A stretch of 64,000 nucleotides of DNA from the NCBI RefSeq assembly GCF_001742225.1, contig NZ_CP017078.1:290887-354886 (forward strand), in the 5' to 3' direction. Made by a program: the position numbers and the translations under genes. The stretch is from Novosphingobium resinovorum (GTDB lineage: Bacteria > Pseudomonadota > Alphaproteobacteria > Sphingomonadales > Sphingomonadaceae). Positions 35,210 through 43,770 of the stretch are shown here, one piece after another. Under the pieces are notes generated by a model. It was not told the origin of the DNA, searched no databases, and saw only the letters and a program-made list of their open reading frames with translations. Every line of letters starts with the position of its first letter. The first letter of the stretch is position 1.

Positions 35210-36577
35210 ATGGCGATCCTTCAGAAACTGAAAGAGCGCTTCCGGCGCGACAGCGTTACGCTCGATCTGCACGACATTCAGGCGCTGATCCTGCGAAGCC
35301 GGCCCGAGCCTTATGTCGGTATCCACGCCATGCTCCATTTCGACGAGGCGGAGGGCGCGCGCGATCTTCTCGGCCGGCTCGCGCCCCATATCGCATCTGC
35401 CGACAACTGGAGCGAGGATCTTGATTTCTGGATCGGGGCCGCACTCAGCTTCGAGGGGCTGAAGGCGCTCGGCGTTCCCGAAGCGCAGCTCAAGACATTC
35501 CCGCTCCCCTTCCAGCAGGGCATGGCCGCACGCGCGGAGCAGCTTCGCGACTTCGGGCCCAACGCGCCTGAAAACTGGGAAGAGGTGTTCAAGCCCGGCA
35601 ACTGCCATCTCGCGCTGACTATCTACGCCGTGGATGATGCTGCGCTCGATAAGGCGCTGGCGACGGCGCGCACCGAACTCGACCGGAGCAGCGGCGTGAC
35701 CCTGCTCGGCGAGCATCGTTTCGGCGCGCCGGATGGCGCGAAAAACCCGTTCGGTTTCCGGGATTCGATCTCCCAGCCCGCCGTCGAGGGTAGCGGCGTC
35801 GATCCGCTGCCGGGCGAGGAGCGCCCGATCAAGGCGGGCGAGTTCATTCTTGGATATGAAAGCGAGAACGGCCAACCGCTTGGCATGCCCGAGCCCGCCG
35901 GGCTGGGCAAGAACGGCACCTTCGTCGTTATGCGCAAGTACAACAGCCGGGTCGGCTGTTTTAACGCCTTCCTCAAGGCGCATGGCGAGACGCCGGAGGA
36001 ACGCGAGCTATTAGCCGCCAAGATGTTCGGTCGCTGGCGTTCCGGCGCGCCCTTGACGCTGTCGCCCGATCACGACGATCCCGACCTCGGCGCCGACCCG
36101 CAGCGCAACAACGACTTCAGCTTCAAGGATGACCCCAAAGGTCGCGTTGTGCCGCTTGGCTGCCATATGCGCCGGCTCAATCCCCGCGACTCCGAGTTGA
36201 CGCTGCTCACCGACGTCAACATCCACAGGATCATCCGTCGTTCCTCGACCTTCGGGCCGGTCTATTCCGAGGATGTCACGCCGCAGGACGATAAGAAAGG
36301 CGATCGCGGCCTGTTCTTCATCTTCATCAGCGCGCGTGCCTATGACACGATCGAGTTCATGCAGCAGGAATGGATCAATCGCGGGAATTTCGTCGACCTT
36401 GGCGAAGAGCGCGATCCAATCGTCGGCCTGCATGAGGAGGACGGTCGGTTCACCATCCCGCAGGCGCCCGCGCGCAAGCGCATCGACGGTGTGCAGACTT
36501 TCAATGTCATGAAGGGAGGCGAATATCTGTTCATGCCAAGCCTATCGGCGCTTAAGTGGTTGGCAGAACGACGCTAA
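35210..36577 (+). CDS. DyP-type haem peroxidase
   Basis: The 455-residue protein has two ferredoxin-like halves. The distal Asp185 is in FGFRDSISQP, a variant of the GxxDG motif in which the last Gly is Ser. The proximal haem ligand is His319 in LGCHMRRLNPRD, and the conserved Arg lies in NIHRIIRRSSTFG. No Tat or Sec signal is seen, so it is cytoplasmic or encapsulated. It uses peroxide to oxidise dyes, phenols or other substrates. It is the third gene of the catalase-like/203-aa/DyP operon. The real substrate is unknown. Confidence 0.88.
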   Translation: MAILQKLKERFRRDSVTLDLHDIQALILRSRPEPYVGIHAMLHFDEAEGARDLLGRLAPHIASADNWSEDLDFWIGAALSFEGLKALGVPEAQLKTFPLPFQQGMAARAEQLRDFGPNAPENWEEVFKPGNCHLALTIYAVDDAALDKALATARTELDRSSGVTLLGEHRFGAPDGAKNPFGFRDSISQPAVEGSGVDPLPGEERPIKAGEFILGYESENGQPLGMPEPAGLGKNGTFVVMRKYNSRVGCFNAFLKAHGETPEERELLAAKMFGRWRSGAPLTLSPDHDDPDLGADPQRNNDFSFKDDPKGRVVPLGCHMRRLNPRDSELTLLTDVNIHRIIRRSSTFGPVYSEDVTPQDDKKGDRGLFFIFISARAYDTIEFMQQEWINRGNFVDLGEERDPIVGLHEEDGRFTIPQAPARKRIDGVQTFNVMKGGEYLFMPSLSALKWLAERR

Positions 36578-36659
36578 AGCTATTCACCTGATTGTCGGTT
36601 GAGATTTGAAGTGTGCAGAGTGACCCGGAAAGTGCGGGGCTGTGCGGAAGGTTAAGTGA

Positions 36660-37571
36660 GTGGGAGTTGAGTTTCGGCAAGGCTGGGGATGGTTGGTCCT
36701 TGTGGCGCTTACGATTTCGACGACCGGCGATGAAATCACGTTGCTGACGTTGATGTTCCGCACTGCCGAGAACGCATCCGGCTATGCGGTGCCGACGCTG
36801 CTGACCGCGGAGCTGCTACCCGGTCTGATCGCCGCACCCTGGGCGGGCCGCTTGATCGACCGCCGGGAGGCGGCCCGCATTCTGGTCATGGTGTCAGTTC
36901 TGCAAGCGGGCGTGATAGCATTTATCGCCTATTATCCCATGTTCACGCTCGCCGGGGCCGCGCTGTTGAGCGTGCTGTTCACGATCAGCAGCGCCGCAAC
37001 ATTCGCGTTGATTCCAGTGCTGGCGAGCGGCTTGGAATGACCTCGCACTCGCCAATTCCCTTATGGAAATGGTTCGCAGCCTTGGAATGCTCGCTGGTCC
37101 AGTCGCTGGGGGCGTACTGGTGGGATGGATCGGATCGCGCAATGCGCTTTTAGCCGATGCCGCCAGTTTTGCCCTTTTGGCCCTCGTCGTGATGGCGAGC
37201 AGGCTTCGCCGCAAGCCACAACGGGACGATCAGGAGGAAGAGACCCTGTTCGCGGACTACCTGCCGCTGCTCCGCAATCGACGGTTGATGGTGGTTACGG
37301 GTGCGCTCAGCCTCGAAGTGTTTGCGACCGCCATAGCCGACGTTGCTTTCGTGTTTCTCGTGATGGTGACGCTGGGAGCGGGCCGACCGCGTTTGGAATG
37401 CTGACGGCACTATGGGCGGTTGGGATGTTGATCGGCGCTGGGCTGGCCGAAAGGGTTATTGGCCATAGGGTCGGACTGGCGGCGTTCGGCACGGCCGCTG
37501 TCATGGGCGCGACCATGCTGTGGATCGGCCTTGCGCCGATCGGGCTGGCAATCGTTGCCGTCGCCTTCATC
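36660..37571 (+). pseudogene. MFS transporter, frameshifted and cut by an IS5-family element
   Basis: Three frames together encode the first eight or so helices of a major facilitator protein. These are GTG 36660 to about 37035 (LLTAELLPGLIAAPWAGRLIDRREAAR), a second frame from about 37040 (NDLALANSLMEMVRSLGMLAGPVAGGVLVGWIGSRNAL) to about 37385, and a third (FGMLTALWAVGMLIGAGLAERVIG) to 37571. Shifts lie near 37038 and 37385. The coding sequence then runs into the CTAG duplication of the IS element, and nothing of the remaining helices is found beyond it. It is non-functional. Confidence 0.85.
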
Positions 37572-37575
37572 CTAG

Positions 37576-38412
37576 GCTCAGGACTCACTGATCAGAGCCA
37601 AAAGATGACGGTGGCAGCGAGGGCGATGGCCGAGAAGAAGGCGTTGGGGCACCGGTCGTAGCGCGTCGCGACCCGCCGCCAGTCCTTCAGGCGGCCGAAC
37701 ATGATCTCGATCCGGTTGCGGCGCTTGTAGCGACGTTTGTCGTATTTGACGGCCTTGTTCCGGGATTTCCGGCCCGGGATGCAGGGGGTGATGCCCTTTT
37801 CCTGCAAGGCGTCTCGGAACCAGTCGGCATCATAGCCACGATCGGCGAGCAGCCATTGGGCTTTGGGTAGTTCGTCCAGCAAGGCCGCCGCGCCAATATA
37901 ATCGCTGACCTGACCTGCGGTCATGAAGAAGCTGATCGGCCGACCATTGGTATCCGTCACGGCATGAAGCTTGGTGTTCATGCCGCCTTTCGTGCGGCCA
38001 ATCAGGCGGCCCGCATCCCCTTTTTTACCGCAAGGCTCGATGCCGTGCGGTGCGCTTTGAGATAGGTCGCGTCGATCATCACCGTCTTGCGTTCGGATGC
38101 CTGGGGCGCAGCCAGACCTTCCATTATCCGCAGGAATACGCCTTTATCGCCCCACCGCTTCCAACGATTGTACAGCGTCTTGTGTGGCCCATAGTCTTTC
38201 GGTGCATCGCGCCAGCGCAGCCCATTGCGGTTCACAAAAATGATCCCGCTCAACACCCGGCGATCGTCAACCCGAGGCTTGCCGTGGCTCTTCGGGAAAT
38301 ACGGCTCAAGCCGTGCCATCTGCTCGTCCGTCAGCCAATATAGGTCGCTCAAATCCAGTCTCCTCACGGAGCCTGAATCACACAAACCTAATCATATCAA
38401 TGGGTCCTGACC
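37576..38412 (-). mobile_element. IS5-family insertion sequence with CTAG target duplication
   Basis: Inverted ends G-C/G-TCAGGAC-T/C-CA-C/T-TGAT start at 37576 and, reversed, at 38412. Identical CTAG flanks (37572-37575 and 38413-38416) form a target duplication, typical of the IS427 group. The length is 837 bp, with one frameshifted transposase gene. The duplication shows a simple, relatively recent insertion at this spot. Confidence 0.9.
37592..38385 (-). CDS. IS5-family transposase (two frames, programmed frameshift)
   Basis: The first frame (38385 down to 38002) gives the N-terminal part: LYWLTDEQMARLEPYFPKSHGKPRVDDRRVLSGI, with Asp in TVMIDATYLKAHRTASSL. The second (37981 down to 37592) gives Asp in LLADRGYDADWFRD and Glu in RRNRIEIMFGRLKDWRRVATRYDR, completing the DDE set. 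A slippery AAAAAAG (38020-38026, minus strand) lies at the junction and would allow the -1 shift used by IS427 elements. The parts appear intact, so the element may be active. Confidence 0.9.
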
Positions 38413-38486
38413 CTAGGAAACAGGGCAGATTCTCGTAAACTCAATCATCGCAGAGCAACGATATTGTCCTGCGGCCAGTAAATTCA

Positions 38487-38786
38487 TCATGCCTTGCTGA
38501 GCATTTTCTCGGCGCTCGTTTTCACAAAATCCGAAATCTGTCCTGACATCATTTTGAGGAACAGCGGTACGCTGACGTCGCCGCGAATCTCGCTATCCTC
38601 AATGTCGAGTTGCACCGGGATATTCTGCCCCATCGCCCCGATGACCAAGTGTAGTGCGTAGTCCGATACCCACTCGGAACTGAGCGAACCGCCTCCCGGG
38701 ATATGCGCTGCCAGCTTGGGCAGGCCGGCCTCGATCCTGCTCTTCGCTTCGATTTTACCAAGGCTGTGCGGGATAACGACTTCCAT
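38487..38786 (-). CDS. PHA-granule-region-type small protein (polyhydroxyalkanoic acid system family)
   Basis: The 99-residue protein resembles the PHA_gran_rgn/polyhydroxyalkanoic acid system family: MEVVIPHSLGKIEAKSRIEAG, GSLSSEWVSDYALHLVIGAMGQNIPVQLDIEDSEIRGDVSVPLFL and a C-terminal amphipathic helix. Such proteins are found near PHA genes in several proteobacteria, with an unclear role (recalled). It is the last gene of the eight-gene beta-oxidation operon, 14 bp after the PaaI-like gene. It links that operon to the PHA genes 25 kb away. Confidence 0.6.
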   Translation of the reverse strand: MEVVIPHSLGKIEAKSRIEAGLPKLAAHIPGGGSLSSEWVSDYALHLVIGAMGQNIPVQLDIEDSEIRGDVSVPLFLKMMSGQISDFVKTSAEKMLSKA

Positions 38787-38800
38787 ATCTTCTTTCCTGT

Positions 38801-39226
38801 TCAGGCCGCCCGATCGACGAGCAGCAAGGTCGATGTCGCGGAGGCATAGAGTTTGCCGGCCATGTCGATCAGACGCGCCTCGGTATGCGCCACCCTCTTG
38901 CCCATCGACACCACCTGGCCGATTGCACGGACCATCCCGACCCTGTCGGTCAAGGGCGCATGATAGGCGACCTTGAGTTCGAGCGTGACGCAGTTGATGG
39001 GCACTTGGGCCGCGGAGTTCGCCGCGATGCCGCAGGCCGAATCCAGGAGCGTCGCGGCATAGCCACCATGGGCGATGCCCATGAAATTGTAGGTCTGCGA
39101 GGTGGGCGTCGCGACAAAGACGACCTTCCCCTCCTCCGCCTCAAGCAGATCGATGTCGAACAGGTCCATCATGGGCGGCCGGGTGCCGGCCGCCATGAAC
39201 TGTTCGATCTCTTCCAGACCGGTCAT
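38801..39226 (-). CDS. PaaI-family hotdog thioesterase
   Basis: The 141-residue thioesterase has the PaaI core NFMGIAHGGYAATLLDSACGIAANSA (about 48-73), with the HGG motif and the catalytic Asp downstream of it, then VTLELKVAYHAPLT. It would hydrolyse an acyl-CoA, releasing CoA during beta-oxidation overflow. It starts 8 bp after etfA and precedes the PHA-type small protein. The substrate is not determinable. Confidence 0.85.
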   Translation of the reverse strand: MTGLEEIEQFMAAGTRPPMMDLFDIDLLEAEEGKVVFVATPTSQTYNFMGIAHGGYAATLLDSACGIAANSAAQVPINCVTLELKVAYHAPLTDRVGMVRAIGQVVSMGKRVAHTEARLIDMAGKLYASATSTLLLVDRAA

Positions 39227-39234
39227 CGCTTACC

Positions 39235-40161
39235 TCAAAGCTTTTCGGTCAGTTCAGGAACGATCTTGAAGAGGTCGCCGACCAGGCCGATATCGGCGAC
39301 CTGGAAAATGGGCGCGTCCTCATCCTTGTTGATCGCGATGATGGTCTTGCTATCCTTCATGCCAGCAAGGTGCTGAATCGCACCCGATATGCCGACGGCG
39401 ACATAGACTTCCGGCGCCACGATCTTGCCGGTCTGGCCGACCTGAAAATCGTTGGGCGCATAGCCAGCATCGACCGCTGCGCGGCTTGCGCCCACACCCG
39501 CGCCCAGCTTGTCGGCCAGCGGATCGATCACGCCATGAAACTGCCCGGCCGAGCCCAGCGCTCGCCCGCCCGAGACGATGATTTTGGCCGAGGTGAGTTC
39601 CGGGCGCTCGGACTGGGCGATCTCGGCACCCACGAAGCTGGAAAGTCCCGCATCCGTGCCCGTCGCAGCCTCGATACTGGCCGAGCCACCCTCGCGGGCC
39701 GCCTTCTCGAAGGCTGTGCCACGCACCGTGATAACCTTCTTTGCATCAGACGACTGGACCGTCGCGATCGCATTTCCCGCGTAGATGGGACGCGTGAACG
39801 TGTCAGCGCTTTCCACCGACAGGATGTCGCTGACCTGCATCACATCAAGCAAGGCCGCCACGCGCGGCGCGATGTTCTTGCCATTCGAAGTGGAAGGCGC
39901 CACGAACGCGTCATAGCCGCGCATCAGGTCCGCGACGGCCGGCGCGACATTCTCGGGCAAAGCGTGTTTGAACGCCGCATCGTCGAACGTTACGACTTTG
40001 GCGACACCCGCGACCTTCGCAGCAGCCTCGGCCACGCCGCCGATGCCCGCACCGGCAACCAGCAGATGGACCTCACCAAGTTTGGCAGCGGCGGTGACGG
40101 CCGATAGCGTCGCATCCTTGACCGACGCATTGTCATGTTCAACCCAGACGAGCGTATTCAT
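39235..40161 (-). CDS. etfA: Electron transfer flavoprotein alpha subunit
   Basis: The 308-residue FAD-binding subunit of ETF accepts electrons from acyl-CoA dehydrogenase and passes them to ETF:quinone oxidoreductase. The C-terminal FAD domain carries ISGGRALGS, VGQTGKIVAPEVYVAVGISGAIQHLAGMKDSK and IIAINKDEDAPIFQVADIGLVGD, all standard. It lies 115 bp after etfB, and this gap contains an unusually long hairpin. It forms a functional unit with EtfB and the acyl-CoA dehydrogenase at 41935-43725. Confidence 0.96.
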   Translation of the reverse strand: MNTLVWVEHDNASVKDATLSAVTAAAKLGEVHLLVAGAGIGGVAEAAAKVAGVAKVVTFDDAAFKHALPENVAPAVADLMRGYDAFVAPSTSNGKNIAPRVAALLDVMQVSDILSVESADTFTRPIYAGNAIATVQSSDAKKVITVRGTAFEKAAREGGSASIEAATGTDAGLSSFVGAEIAQSERPELTSAKIIVSGGRALGSAGQFHGVIDPLADKLGAGVGASRAAVDAGYAPNDFQVGQTGKIVAPEVYVAVGISGAIQHLAGMKDSKTIIAINKDEDAPIFQVADIGLVGDLFKIVPELTEKL

Positions 40162-40184
40162 AACTTATTCTCCGAGAAATCCGC

Positions 40185-40221
40185 CCCCGCTTCATCTCTG
40201 TGCGCACAGGATGAAGCGGGG
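40185..40221. terminator. Long hairpin between etfB and etfA
   Basis: CCCCGCTTCATC (40185-40196), a bulged T, CTGTGC (40198-40203), GCACAG (40204-40209) and GATGAAGCGGGG (40210-40221) fold into an almost loopless 18-bp stem. No T-run follows. It may set etfB/etfA mRNA stability or partial termination. Confidence 0.6.
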
Positions 40222-40276
40222 TGCGCCGTCACTTGCATGGGAGAGGTTCGGCAAGTTCGGCGCGTTTGAAAGTTTA

Positions 40277-41020
40277 TCAAATCGCCATTTCCTTGAGCCT
40301 GGCGACCAATTCATCGACGTCGGCCACCTTGATGCCCGCCGAGCGCTTGGGGGGTTCGGTCACCTTGAGCGTCTTGAGGCGCGAGGCGATCTCAACACCG
40401 AGATCGGCCGGCGTCTTCGTCGCCAGCGGCTTGGATTTGGCCTTCATGATATTGGGCAGGCTCGCATAGCGCGGTTCGTTGAGACGCAGATCGGTCGTCA
40501 CGATCGCCGGCAGTTTGAGGCTTACGGTCTCCAGACCGCCATCCACCTCACGGGTCACCGCGACAGTCTCGCCCGATACTTCGACCTTGCTGGCGAATGT
40601 GCCCTGCCCCCAACCGAGAAGGGCTGCCAGCATCTGGCCGGTCTGATTGGCATCATCGTCGATGGCCTGCTTGCCGAGGATCACCAGGCCCGGAGCCTCC
40701 TCGGTGGCGATGGCCTTCAGGATCTTGGCGACGGCGAGCGGCTCGACCTCATCGTCAGTCTGGACGAGGATCGCGCGGTCGGCCCCCATGGCGAGCGCGG
40801 TGCGCAGCGTTTCCTGCGCCTTGGCGACGCCGATCGACACCACCACGATTTCGGTCGCGACTCCCTTTTCCTTGAGGCGGATAGCCTCTTCGACGGCGAT
40901 CTCGTCGAACGGGTTCATCGACATCTTCACGTTCGCCAAATCGACGCCCGTCCCATCCGCCTTCACGCGCGGTTTCACATTATAATCGATAACCCGCTTG
41001 ACGGGCACAAGCACCTTCAT
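40277..41020 (-). CDS. etfB: Electron transfer flavoprotein beta subunit
   Basis: The 247-residue subunit starts [20 protein letters not shown] and includes [47 protein letters not shown] (AMP-binding region) and [22 protein letters not shown] (the ETF-beta signature). It pairs with EtfA. It starts 9 bp after the nitronate monooxygenase-like gene in the same operon. The length is normal. Confidence 0.96.
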   Translation of the reverse strand: MKVLVPVKRVIDYNVKPRVKADGTGVDLANVKMSMNPFDEIAVEEAIRLKEKGVATEIVVVSIGVAKAQETLRTALAMGADRAILVQTDDEVEPLAVAKILKAIATEEAPGLVILGKQAIDDDANQTGQMLAALLGWGQGTFASKVEVSGETVAVTREVDGGLETVSLKLPAIVTTDLRLNEPRYASLPNIMKAKSKPLATKTPADLGVEIASRLKTLKVTEPPKRSAGIKVADVDELVARLKEMAI

Positions 41021-41029
41021 GGATCAATC

Positions 41030-41938
41030 CTACTCTGATTGTAATGCCGCCTGATATTCGGCAATGAGTCTCTCACAGATGGATCGGGCCGGTTGGACGG
41101 CAGTGGTAGCGCCGACACCGTGGCCTGCCGACCAGATCGTCTTCCAGGCCTTGGCCTCCTCCGAAACCGAAAGCGCGCCATGTGGCTCAGGGAGAGTCGC
41201 GGCTTCCAGCGAGGGCCGGAGAAAATTGGCCCCGACGCCGGTGACCCGGTCCGTATAGACGATATCCGCTGGTCCGGCCCCGATCACCATGTCTTTCTGT
41301 GCCGGCGAGGCGAGACTCTCTTCCGACGCGATGAAGTGGGATCCGATATAGGCAAGATCGGCCCCCATCATCTGCGCGGCCGCGATCTGGTGGCCGCGCG
41401 TGATGGCGCCGGAAAGCGCCAGCGGCCCCTGGAAGAAGCGCCGTATCTCGTCAACCAGTGCGAACGGGCTCATCGTGCCGGCATGTCCCCCCGCGCCGGC
41501 AGCGACCGCGATCAGACCGTCGACGCCAGCTTCGAGCGCCTTTTCCGCATGACGCACGTTCGTCACGTCGTGAAAGACCAGCCCGCCATAGCCCTGAACC
41601 ACCTGGACAAGATCGGCGATGGCGCCGAGCGAGGTGATGACCAATGGCACATGGTGCCGAACGATCAGTTCCAGATCGGCGTCGAGCCTCGGATTGCTCT
41701 TATGGACGATGAGGTTGACGCCGAAGGGCGCCGCTCCCGGCATGGGAGCCAGCCGCTCCTCGATTTCATCCAGCCATTCACCGAAACCTTGACTGGTGCG
41801 CTGGTTGAGCGCCGGGAAAGTACCAAGCAGTCCCGCCTCGCAGCAACTGACGACAAGGTCCGGTCCCGACACAAGGAACATCGGCGCAACGATGGCTGGA
41901 ATGGCCAGCCGCTTTTCGAGGCTTGCCGGAAGCGTCAA
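41030..41938 (-). CDS. Nitronate monooxygenase-like FMN protein
   Basis: The 302-residue TIM-barrel flavoprotein of the 2-nitropropane dioxygenase family has IPAIVAPMFLVSGPDLVVSCCEAG near the start, then HHVPLVITSLGAI, GGLVFHDVTNVRHAEKALEAGVDGLIAVAAGAGGHAG and IGAGPADIVYTDRVTG. TTG 41938 was chosen because it overlaps the preceding TGA (TTGA) and the conserved barrel begins at once. Members in fatty-acid operons are often of unknown substrate. Some act as enoyl-type reductases or detoxify nitronates. Its function here is open. Confidence 0.82.
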   Translation of the reverse strand: MTLPASLEKRLAIPAIVAPMFLVSGPDLVVSCCEAGLLGTFPALNQRTSQGFGEWLDEIEERLAPMPGAAPFGVNLIVHKSNPRLDADLELIVRHHVPLVITSLGAIADLVQVVQGYGGLVFHDVTNVRHAEKALEAGVDGLIAVAAGAGGHAGTMSPFALVDEIRRFFQGPLALSGAITRGHQIAAAQMMGADLAYIGSHFIASEESLASPAQKDMVIGAGPADIVYTDRVTGVGANFLRPSLEAATLPEPHGALSVSEEAKAWKTIWSAGHGVGATTAVQPARSICERLIAEYQAALQSE

Positions 41939-43725
41939 AACACGTCGTCTTCCAGCGCCATCAGCGACTTCTTGCCCGCCTTGATCGCCAGGAAGCTGGC
42001 GGTCGCCTGAGGCAGGATACGCTCGAAGAAGAACGTCGCCGTCTTGATCTTGGCATCGTAGAAGCGCTTGTCCTCGCTGCCGAAGAAGAGCTGCAAGCCT
42101 GCGATCTTGGTCGCCTTGGCAAAGCAATAGCCCATGGCCACCAGGCCCATCAGACGCAGATAGTCCGCCGACGCCGCGCCCGCCTCTTCGGGATCCTTGA
42201 GCGCCCGCTGCGCGACCGTGGCCGTCGAAAGCTGCAGCGCCCCGAACGCCTTGGCGAGCGCCTCGATCATCGGCTTCATCGGTCCGTCGACGTTGTTTTC
42301 CTCGATGAAAGCCGACACCGGATGGAAGAAGCTGCGCAGATAGCGGCCCATATGGGCGCCGAGCTTGCGGCCGACGAGATCGAGCGCCTGAACGCCGTTC
42401 GTCCCCTCATAGATCATGGTGATCCGGGCATCGCGGGCATATTGCTCGACGCCGCTTTCGCGGATGTAGCCGTGGCCACCATAGCATTGGACCGCAAGGT
42501 TCGCGCTGTCGAACGCAAGGTCGGTGAAGAGCGCTTTGACGACGGGGGTCATGAGCGCAATGAAGTCACTCGCACGCTGGCGCACTTCGGGTTCGGGAGA
42601 ATGTTTTTCCGCGTCCAGGGCGCGCGAGACCCAGGCCGAGAGCGCCCGGCATCCCTCATTATAAGCCCGCATCGTCATCAACATGCGGCGAACATCGGGG
42701 TGAACGATGATCGGATCGGCTGCCTGATCGGGATATTTGGGTCCCGAGAGCGCCCGACCCTGAATACGATCTTTCGCATACCAGGCCGCCGCCTGATACG
42801 CCGCCTCGCCCACACCCAGGCCCTGGATGCCGACGGAGACACGCTCCGTGTTCATCATCGTGAACATGGCGGCCATGCCCTTGCCAGGCTCACCGACGAT
42901 CCAGCCGATCGAATCATCGAAGTTCATCTGGCACGTCGCCGACGCCTTGAGACCCATCTTGTGCTCGATCGCGGCGCAGGCGACGCCGTTCGATTGACCG
43001 GGAGTACCGTCCTCCCTGGGCAGATATTTGGGGACGAGAAACAAGCTGATGCCCTTCACGCCCTTGGGGGCGTCGGGCAGGCGGGCGAGCACGAGATGGA
43101 TGATATTCTCGGTCAGGTCATGCTCACCGGCGGAGATGAAGATCTTGGAACCGGTGACCTTGTAGCTGCCATCGCCCTGCGGGACCGCGCGGCTGCGCAG
43201 GAGCCCGAGATCGGTACCGCAATGAGGCTCGGTCAGGCACATCGTGCCGGACCACTGGCCGCTCACCATCTTGGGCAGGTAGGCCTGCTTGAGCGCGTCA
43301 CTGCCATGGCCCTCGATCGCAGTGGTGGCACCATGGGTGAGGCCCGGGTAGAGGCCGAAGGAGAGGTTGGACGAGCAGATCATCTCCTCGACCAGCTTGT
43401 TGACCGCTTCCGGCAGCCCCTGCCCACCCCATTCCGGATCGGATGCGAGCGCGGTCCAGCCACCTTCGGCGAACTGCTTATAGGCTTCGGGGAACCCCGC
43501 CGGCGTCCGCACGACGCCGTTTTCCAGATGACACCCCTCCTCGTCGCCCGACCGGTTGATCGGCAACAGGACGTCGCGACAGAAGCGCGCCGCCTCCTCG
43601 AGGATCGCATCGGTGAGATCCGGTGTGAACTCCGACAGCGCGGGAATATCCCCGAAGCCGTCATCGGCATGGAGTTCGTTGAGCACGAAGCGCATGTCGC
43701 GCAACGGGGCGTCATAGACTTGCAT
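41935..43725 (-). CDS. Long-form acyl-CoA dehydrogenase
   Basis: The 596-residue flavoenzyme of the FadE5/DmdC-like group catalyses the first step of beta-oxidation. Key blocks are MCLTEPHCGTDLGLLR (FAD/substrate), KVTGSKIFISAGEHD, HKMGLKASATCQMNFDD, CYGGHGYIRESGVEQYARDARITMIYEGTNGVQALDLVGRK (catalytic Glu in YEGTNG) and a C-terminal extension of about 130 residues. ATG 43725 follows AGGAGAT. It overlaps the next gene by TTGA. Electrons would go to the ETF encoded downstream. Confidence 0.93.
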   Translation of the reverse strand: MQVYDAPLRDMRFVLNELHADDGFGDIPALSEFTPDLTDAILEEAARFCRDVLLPINRSGDEEGCHLENGVVRTPAGFPEAYKQFAEGGWTALASDPEWGGQGLPEAVNKLVEEMICSSNLSFGLYPGLTHGATTAIEGHGSDALKQAYLPKMVSGQWSGTMCLTEPHCGTDLGLLRSRAVPQGDGSYKVTGSKIFISAGEHDLTENIIHLVLARLPDAPKGVKGISLFLVPKYLPREDGTPGQSNGVACAAIEHKMGLKASATCQMNFDDSIGWIVGEPGKGMAAMFTMMNTERVSVGIQGLGVGEAAYQAAAWYAKDRIQGRALSGPKYPDQAADPIIVHPDVRRMLMTMRAYNEGCRALSAWVSRALDAEKHSPEPEVRQRASDFIALMTPVVKALFTDLAFDSANLAVQCYGGHGYIRESGVEQYARDARITMIYEGTNGVQALDLVGRKLGAHMGRYLRSFFHPVSAFIEENNVDGPMKPMIEALAKAFGALQLSTATVAQRALKDPEEAGAASADYLRLMGLVAMGYCFAKATKIAGLQLFFGSEDKRFYDAKIKTATFFFERILPQATASFLAIKAGKKSLMALEDDVF

Positions 43726-43770
43726 ATTTATATCTCCTGACCGGTCGGCCATCCGGCCGCCGGCCGCCAA

